A stretch of DNA of 64,000 nucleotides from Hypholoma sublateritium FD-334 SS-4. Lineage: Eukaryota > Basidiomycota > Agaricomycetes > Agaricales > Strophariaceae. A program made the position numbers and the translations under genes. Numbering within the stretch: the first letter of the stretch is position 1; each line of letters opens with the position of its first letter. Positions 58,334 through 64,000 of the stretch are shown one piece after another. The stretch is from the NCBI GenBank assembly GCA_000827495.1, contig KN817563.1, positions 1-64,000 of the forward strand. Direction: 5' to 3'. The notes under the pieces are model-generated. The model did not search any database. It was not told the DNA's origin and was given only the letters and a program-made list of their open reading frames with translations.

Positions 58334-59620
58334 CTTCGGGAATCGACCAATTAATCACTGAATGTATCACTTGCCCATTAAATTTACCTTGCATTTTATT
58401 TGTGCAGGAACAGGATTGTCTTCTCTTGCCACTGAAAATCGAAGATGATGTCAGCCTGAACATGGAAATTAGGCGAAAGGACGGCGGGAGTCTTACACTC
58501 TGATACAACATCATACATAGTTGGAGTGCTTTCCAGACTTGGTTTTTCTTCAGATTTTGGCATAGATAAATGTTGAGGAGATGCTTCCGAAGAGATAATC
58601 CCACTTGGTAGACTGTCCGATAACTGCATTGGTTGCTCAACATGCGGCGCTGAATGTGGAATCAAATAAGCGCACGTCACATATTCCACATAGTGTGAGC
58701 GTGATATCGTACTGTATTTAGAATCCACATTAGTGAGATTGATAAGAGGAGCCATAGAACCCTCATTTCTCTGGAGTAGACCGGTGTGAGTGCAGGCTAA
58801 GTTGAAGTACCGATGCCAGAAATATGTGCAGCTTACATTTGACGATCCCGTGCCTGAGTTTGTAGTGTCCGGCTGCGTCTCATCTACACAAGGTTTATTT
58901 AATTACATCGCCCTTGTAGCTCAAACTCAAATCGCCGACTGACTGGCAGGGGAGACCGGGCTGTGAATACTAACAATATTGAACACCATGCTTGTCGAAC
59001 TATTCCCTGTGACCGTAGTTTTATTGTTTGAGTTCGTTATAGTGTTGTTGCGTGAAATGCTGTCGGAAGCGCCAATTTTATGACGGGTGTGACTTTCAGA
59101 GTTTGTCGTTGGGGACATCCGCCTTGATCCCGCAAAAGGCCATTCCTCTGTGAATACGTATCATTACCTTGAGAATCATGGAGCGAGGGGTAGAAACATA
59201 CCTGATCCACGTCCTGACATCTGGGAATCTATACTACCGCGGAATCGCAATGAAATCAGACAGTATAGTGAGCTATGAGCTTGGGTTGAGCGCTGGGCAC
59301 GAGTTGGAATCGAGCAAAGGATAAGCCAAGGATGAGGTAGAGATGTACAATTTGATGTTCTCTTATCGGAGACTCCGAATGAATGATGAGTGTAACACGG
59401 ATTTACTGAAGATTCAACGTTTGGCGAGCATTGACGAGAGGAGATTCAACGAGGCTCGCCGAACCGTTGATCAGCCAAGGAGAATCCTGAGGTTTTTGAT
59501 GAAGTTGGGCGTGGAAATAGTGACTGATTACATAAAACAAACAATGGTTGGTATCAGGATATGATCTCTAGTGCTCGATGCACTTTGCTCTCTAAGACCT
59601 ACCACGACGTATTGCTTGCT

Positions 59621-61412
59621 ATGGATATTGAAGTAGAACGAGCCCCAGTGGAAGAGACTCTTTCTTCATCTGAGGGGTCTTTGTCGAGACACAGTACGTT
59701 ATTCTCACAGAATACTTCCCCTCACCAATTGACACAAGTCCGAACCTAGGTTCAATCCAAGGCCCATATCGAGCTGGTATGAAGGACACAAGCTTTCCTA
59801 GATATCGCAAAAGAAATTCTACCGGTAGAGAAACAAATGAGATTCATGCTCGCTCGCTCCTTGCTGCTGGCAATGGTGTCCCACTCCGTAATGTGATAGG
59901 CAACGAACTGCGACCCGACATGCACCGAATGAACGGTGGCTTCCTCGGCGATGTTGGATTTGTCAACCAAAGTGGCTACTTTCACTTTATTTTCAACATG
60001 TTTTCGCCATCCGATCACCCCATACACAAGTATGGTGTACCGCCAAATTTCTACCCGGCCCTCTCTGGCATTTCAAAGGATGACTCTGTGGTCATTCCAA
60101 ATTACCATCCACCAGGTTCCGTTATTGCTAGCCCAGGTATCAAGGTCACACAAGTCAACGAACCTCCGTAATGCTCCAATTACTTCTCATATCATGGGTG
60201 ATTACGCTAACCATTTTCAAAGTTCGCTGCAATTCGATACAACCGCCCTCGAAGGATCGGTGCTTATTCTACCAACGGGAGCCACGCGCGAGGATTTAGT
60301 TGATCCCTCACGATTCTATCCCTACCTGAAAGAACACGCGGCGACGTGGTATAAATATTTCAATGGTGGAAGTGACGACACTGCACCCGAACGGCATACG
60401 GCAAATGGTATTCTATGCGTCGTGACCGGCATCGATCGTGTTAGCTCTTGGGCCATGGCAACCTTTCCGCTGGATAACGAACGTGTTGGCAAAGTTAGAA
60501 GATTTCGATACCTCCCACAAGCCTCCGAATCACCTTGGAAGGATGATATTGGATTAACAGTATGTGAAAGCAAGCGCCTTTCCGACGGTACTCAAGGTGT
60601 TATCTTTTTGCGGGTAATGACCATGGCCTTGAGCCCGGGAGAGTGGTCGAGGCATGTGGCATATATATTGCCAGACGTGGTCCAAAGCTATGCAGTTCTG
60701 TCAGCCCCCGTGCTAAGTCTGGGATCTCGATTACAGCGTGCTTTAACTCGCCTTCGACTTTTTTCAAAACGTTCTTCCTGGGCAGAAACAGAGGTGGGCT
60801 TGTGTGTTTGAATTTGTTGGCAAATATTTATTACAATTTGCAGCTCCTGTTTCACCCTTCACTTGTTTTGTTGAACATCTTGACTTTGACCGTGAGTGGA
60901 GATAAATGGTTTGATGAGCTTATTTAACATGAAATAGGATCCATCCGCAACAGTGGCCGTCGTACCTGATTCTGTTTGGTGCTCTCAGCTAAGCGGGGTT
61001 CGTTGACAGCATTAAAAATGTGCTCGCGGATGCTCATACGTTTTATAGCACCATCTAACCCACCCCGAGGTTGTGATTCTGATGAGGAAGGTGATTGAAA
61101 ATTTTGATATTGAGAACAAGGATGGTAAATCAGAAACGTCGAATCAACGATTTATGGCTTATTTTATATTTTAGGTGTAGTCACATTCTCTCCTAGAACA
61201 GACGCAAGTAGGAGCCAACCAGTACGTTCAACATGATAATCTCTTAGTTTCTTCCTGACCCATGACATTCACTTTAGAATCAAACCTCAAAATATGGAAG
61301 GTCGACCATGGCCTTGTATACACGGTGGATAGTACCTTGGGTGGATAGATCAAAGTCAAAAGATCTCAGAACAAAAGCATTTGAGAACATGAAGATGGTC
61401 CTTTCGATATAA
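59621..61412 (+). CDS. GDVG-family protein B2, unknown function
   Basis: Paralogue of B1. Seven exons: 59621-59693, 59750-60167, 60223-60793, 60938-60997, 61049-61124, 61175-61221 and 61278-61412; 459 residues. Exon lengths 73/418/571/60/76/47/135 against 85/424/577/60/76/44/135 in B1, with the same phase at every intron. Shared sequence: SRHSSIQGPYR, GGFLGDVGFVNQSGYFHFIFNMFSPSDHPIHKYGVPPNFYP, LEGSVLILPTGATREDLVDPSRFYPYLKEHAATWYKYFNGG, GILCVVTGIDRVSSWAMATFP, FLRVMTMALSPGEWSRHVAYILPD, THPEVVILMRKVIENFDIEN. The C-terminus is basic. Intact, no stops. Function unknown. Confidence 0.8.
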
Positions 61413-62435
61413 TGTTTGCGATGTTATTACTGAAGTATGGAAGACAGCACACGGTTTACTGTGTCAAGTTCTATGTCTTTAGGAGGCCCTCGCGTTCCAC
61501 TCTCATTCATATTCATGTGACAAAGCGGGACTACATGTGGCCCTAACTATCCACCCCGGGCAGCCGATGTTTGAGTCAGGCCACCCCAATACACTGGTTA
61601 CTACGTGACTTCAGTCCACCTGAGACTACGAAATCAAAGTTTCTCGCGCATTTTCAGACAATCTAAAAGGAGCGGCATACATTGTGTGCTGACGCCGACT
61701 CGGGATATTTGTTGGCTGTAAGAGGGTTCAGGCTCCCAGATCAATTTTGGTACATGGACACCTTGTTACTTGCGTTTAGTACATGTCAGTGGTGTAAGCT
61801 CCACTCCATCTCAAGCGTCACGAGCTTCGATTCACCGCTCAGGTCACAGGAATCAAACCTTTGTGCACCATTGAGGATCAGGGCGTACGGGGCCGTTTCC
61901 GCTGTCACAATGTCTGAGCAAAATCTGAATTGATGTTCCAGGATGTGGGGGTCAAAGAAGCACGGACACGCACGGACAAGCCACGGACATTTCCTGTGGC
62001 CCAATCTCGTTCGGGGTCCTGCTCACGCCAAATGAATTATTGGACTTGCCACGCACCTCATCCCACAAACACCTGAGATATTGGGCTAGAGCCACGCTCG
62101 CCACGCTCAGTGCCATGCTAATTTCCTGATGCCCGTCTTGCTCAGGCTTGCGTCAGATTATTAGGCTCAGTTTCGCTAGCAGCACGTTCTAATTGGGGTA
62201 TGAATAGAGGTGCCCAGCTATGGCGGGTTTAAAGCCGCCATAGCTCTGAGTCACCGCCGGCAACTTTGCACTGATCCAGGAGCTTTTTCTTAAAGGATAT
62301 CGGTCCCACAACTCGGAGCATAAAGGTATTTGTCCACGAACTTGAGCGAGCTCGCCGTCACCGTTATGATAGTGAAAATAATCAGTTATACAGCACCGAG
62401 TCGCCCAAAGCGCCGAGTAAGGAATAGATAACAGA

Positions 62436-62478
62436 CCTATGGTCCAATACACCGCCCGGCGGTGTATTGGACCATAGG
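62436..62478. repeat. Perfect 43-bp palindrome (21-bp arms, 1-bp spacer)
   Basis: Arms 62436-62456 and 62458-62478 are exact reverse complements with a single C between. The second arm is absent at the same point in copy 2 of the surrounding direct repeat (near 63341). Confidence 0.95.
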
Positions 62479-62770
62479 CCTGGTGTGGATTTCATTGGCG
62501 TTGTTCTTCTTCTGTTTCCTTGATTTGAGATCTCGATCAACTTTGAGATCGCCCAGGGATCCAAGTACGACCTGAGTGGCAACAATGCTAAAAGACGTGA
62601 AAACTGACCTTCCCGTCCACTACAGGAGAGGCCATGACTGACGCCAAGATAATACTACTGCCAATACGAGGCAGGTACCGCGTAGTAACGTAACCGCTCG
62701 GGAAGATCAGGCAGACAGCCAGCTATTTCAGGCCAAGTATGTCTGACTGTGAGACAGTGTCACGATGAGT

Positions 62771-62816
62771 CTTCAAGCTTCAAGCTTCAAGCTTCAAAGC
62801 TTCAAGCTCAAGCTTC
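62771..62816. repeat. Tandem AAGCTTC repeat
   Basis: About six copies of the heptamer AAGCTTC, two of them with one-base indels, between the two copies of the direct repeat. Confidence 0.85.
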
Positions 62817-64000
62817 ATCCATGGCTTTCATATCACTATCACTACTCAAGCCTCAGGAACAAATCTTCGTGCCCCCTGAGATAGCAGAAGGTCAGAGATG
62901 TTCGAGCGAAGTTTGAATAGGTGTTCCAGGGTACGAGGGTCAAGTCAAAGAGCCATTTACAATGCGCAGGCTGGCAGAGCCTAAAATCAGAAACAGAGGC
63001 TCGCACCGACACGAAGGAAAAGCTCCAACTGTGCTGCTCAGGCTTGTGTCAGATTCTTAGGCTCAGTTTCGCTGGCAGAACTCCCTAATCGCCACAGACA
63101 ATAACATGGGGTAGTTGGTGCCGAATCGAGGTGCCTAGTTAAGGCGGGCCGCCACAGCTCCGATTCACTGCCGGTAGTGAGTTAATCCAGGAGCATTGTG
63201 CTTAAAGCCATCGGGCCCACAAGCACACGGGCTCGCCGCCAACGTTCAATGATAGTAGAAATTGACCAGTTATCCACCAGTGAGTTGCCCAAAGCACCGA
63301 GTAAGGAATAGATAACAGACCTATGGCACAGTACACCACCTGGTGCGGATTTCATTGGCATTATTCGTCCTCTGTTTTCTCAAATTGAAATTTCGTTCGA
63401 CTTTCAGATCGCGCAGAGATCTCAGTACGACCTAAGCAGCGACGATGATATGACGCGTAAAAACTCACCTTCCCATCCACTACAGGACTAGGACGCCGAG
63501 ATAGGTATAGGCACACTGCCGATATGGGGTAGGTACGCATAGTAACGTAACTGCTTGAGAAGATCAGACTATTTCTGCGAGTCCTATCCGTCGCTTTGGA
63601 CGGCGCTGAGCTTCGACGGGAGGGCTTCGTTGTTGTGAGAGTCGCAAAATTATCAAGACCGTTATGTGCTTTGACTTGCGCCGAGAATGCGATTCGGAAA
63701 GGAAGGGATAAGGTGGGGTGACGTGGTGGCGACAGATGATGGAACAAAAGCGTAAAACTCTAATGCCAAATAGGCCAAAATATGATCTTAATCAATTTCG
63801 GCAGCCAGATGCCGGCCGCTGTGCGGTAGCGCACACATCCGAGTCTCGAGCCTAAGTATTCCTGTATATTGGGCCGACGAACAAGATGTCGGACTTCGTC
63901 TACATATTTCCTTCTTATTTCTTCCCTTCTGGCGTAGTGCAAATCAATATTTTTCTCCGCATACTGCAGTTCCAATATCAAATCTGAAAAATCAATATAC

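Larger units (their letters stand above)
61850..63570. repeat. Diverged direct repeat, two copies of ~0.7-0.86 kb
   Basis: Copy 1 about 61850-62712, copy 2 about 62850-63570. Long stretches align by eye (for example GTAAGGAATAGATAACAGAC in both, at 62417 and 63301, and TAGTAACGTAAC in both), with many substitutions and indels. Neither copy codes for a recognisable protein. Tandem duplication of a non-coding segment or of a short mobile element. Confidence 0.75.
61413..64000. other. Non-coding end of the window with duplicated sequence
   Basis: No gene is supported. The region is dominated by a diverged direct repeat (61850-62712 and 62850-63570), a palindrome and a short tandem repeat, all listed separately. 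A minus-strand frame at 63981-63760 with a charged helix-like sequence could be an exon entering from the right, but I cannot support it. Confidence 0.4.

Noticed and set aside
61850..63570. LTR pair of a retroelement
   Set aside because: Only about 140 bp lie between the copies, with no coding content, primer-binding site or terminal dinucleotides.

Overview
The window is nuclear DNA of a filamentous basidiomycete, most likely an agaricomycete (mushroom or bracket fungus). Genes carry many short introns (mostly 50-65 bp, GT-AG), and they include a FunK1-type fungal kinase, a Tnp2-family transposase and an Ngaro/DIRS-type tyrosine-recombinase retroelement, all typical of that class. The assembly is rough: scattered single Ns, one 359-base gap (11921-12279), and one tandem repeat that looks like an assembly fault. 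Species cannot be named from the sequence.

Region 1-12.4 kb is a housekeeping block: the end of a membrane protein, ribosomal protein eL19, a head-to-head pair of Mediator subunit 9 and an Esa1-type MYST histone acetyltransferase, a large RRM-YTH RNA-binding protein, and the eEF1A lysine methyltransferase EFM5, which is split by the assembly gap.

Region 13-27 kb is mobile DNA. First comes an Ngaro/DIRS-like retroelement (gag with zinc fingers, reverse transcriptase-RNase H, tyrosine recombinase) on the minus strand. Directly beside it, 11-bp perfect terminal inverted repeats and a 7-bp direct repeat outline a 9.26-kb unit (17700-26955). It holds three co-oriented genes: a seemingly intact Tnp2-type transposase, a FunK1 protein kinase and an unknown basic/acidic protein. 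I read this as a cargo-carrying DNA transposon that mobilises a FunK1 kinase; this is the most interesting object in the window.

Region 27.9-33.4 kb holds a protein built from three different repeat classes and a degraded partial copy of EFM5 with a 501-bp tandem duplication that also repeats its undetermined bases. Region 33.9-47.3 kb holds a weak C2-like gene, GAR transformylase (ADE8), a kinase-like protein whose DFG aspartate is serine, and an ArAE_2/DUF2421 membrane transporter-like protein.

Region 47.7-61.4 kb contains two copies, about 9.5 kb apart, of a divergent pair of related genes of unknown function sharing a GDVG...FNIF core. The two plus-strand members have seven exons each, with the same intron phases and three identical exon lengths. 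The end of the window (61.4-64 kb) is non-coding, with a diverged direct repeat, one copy of which contains a perfect 43-bp palindrome absent from the other.
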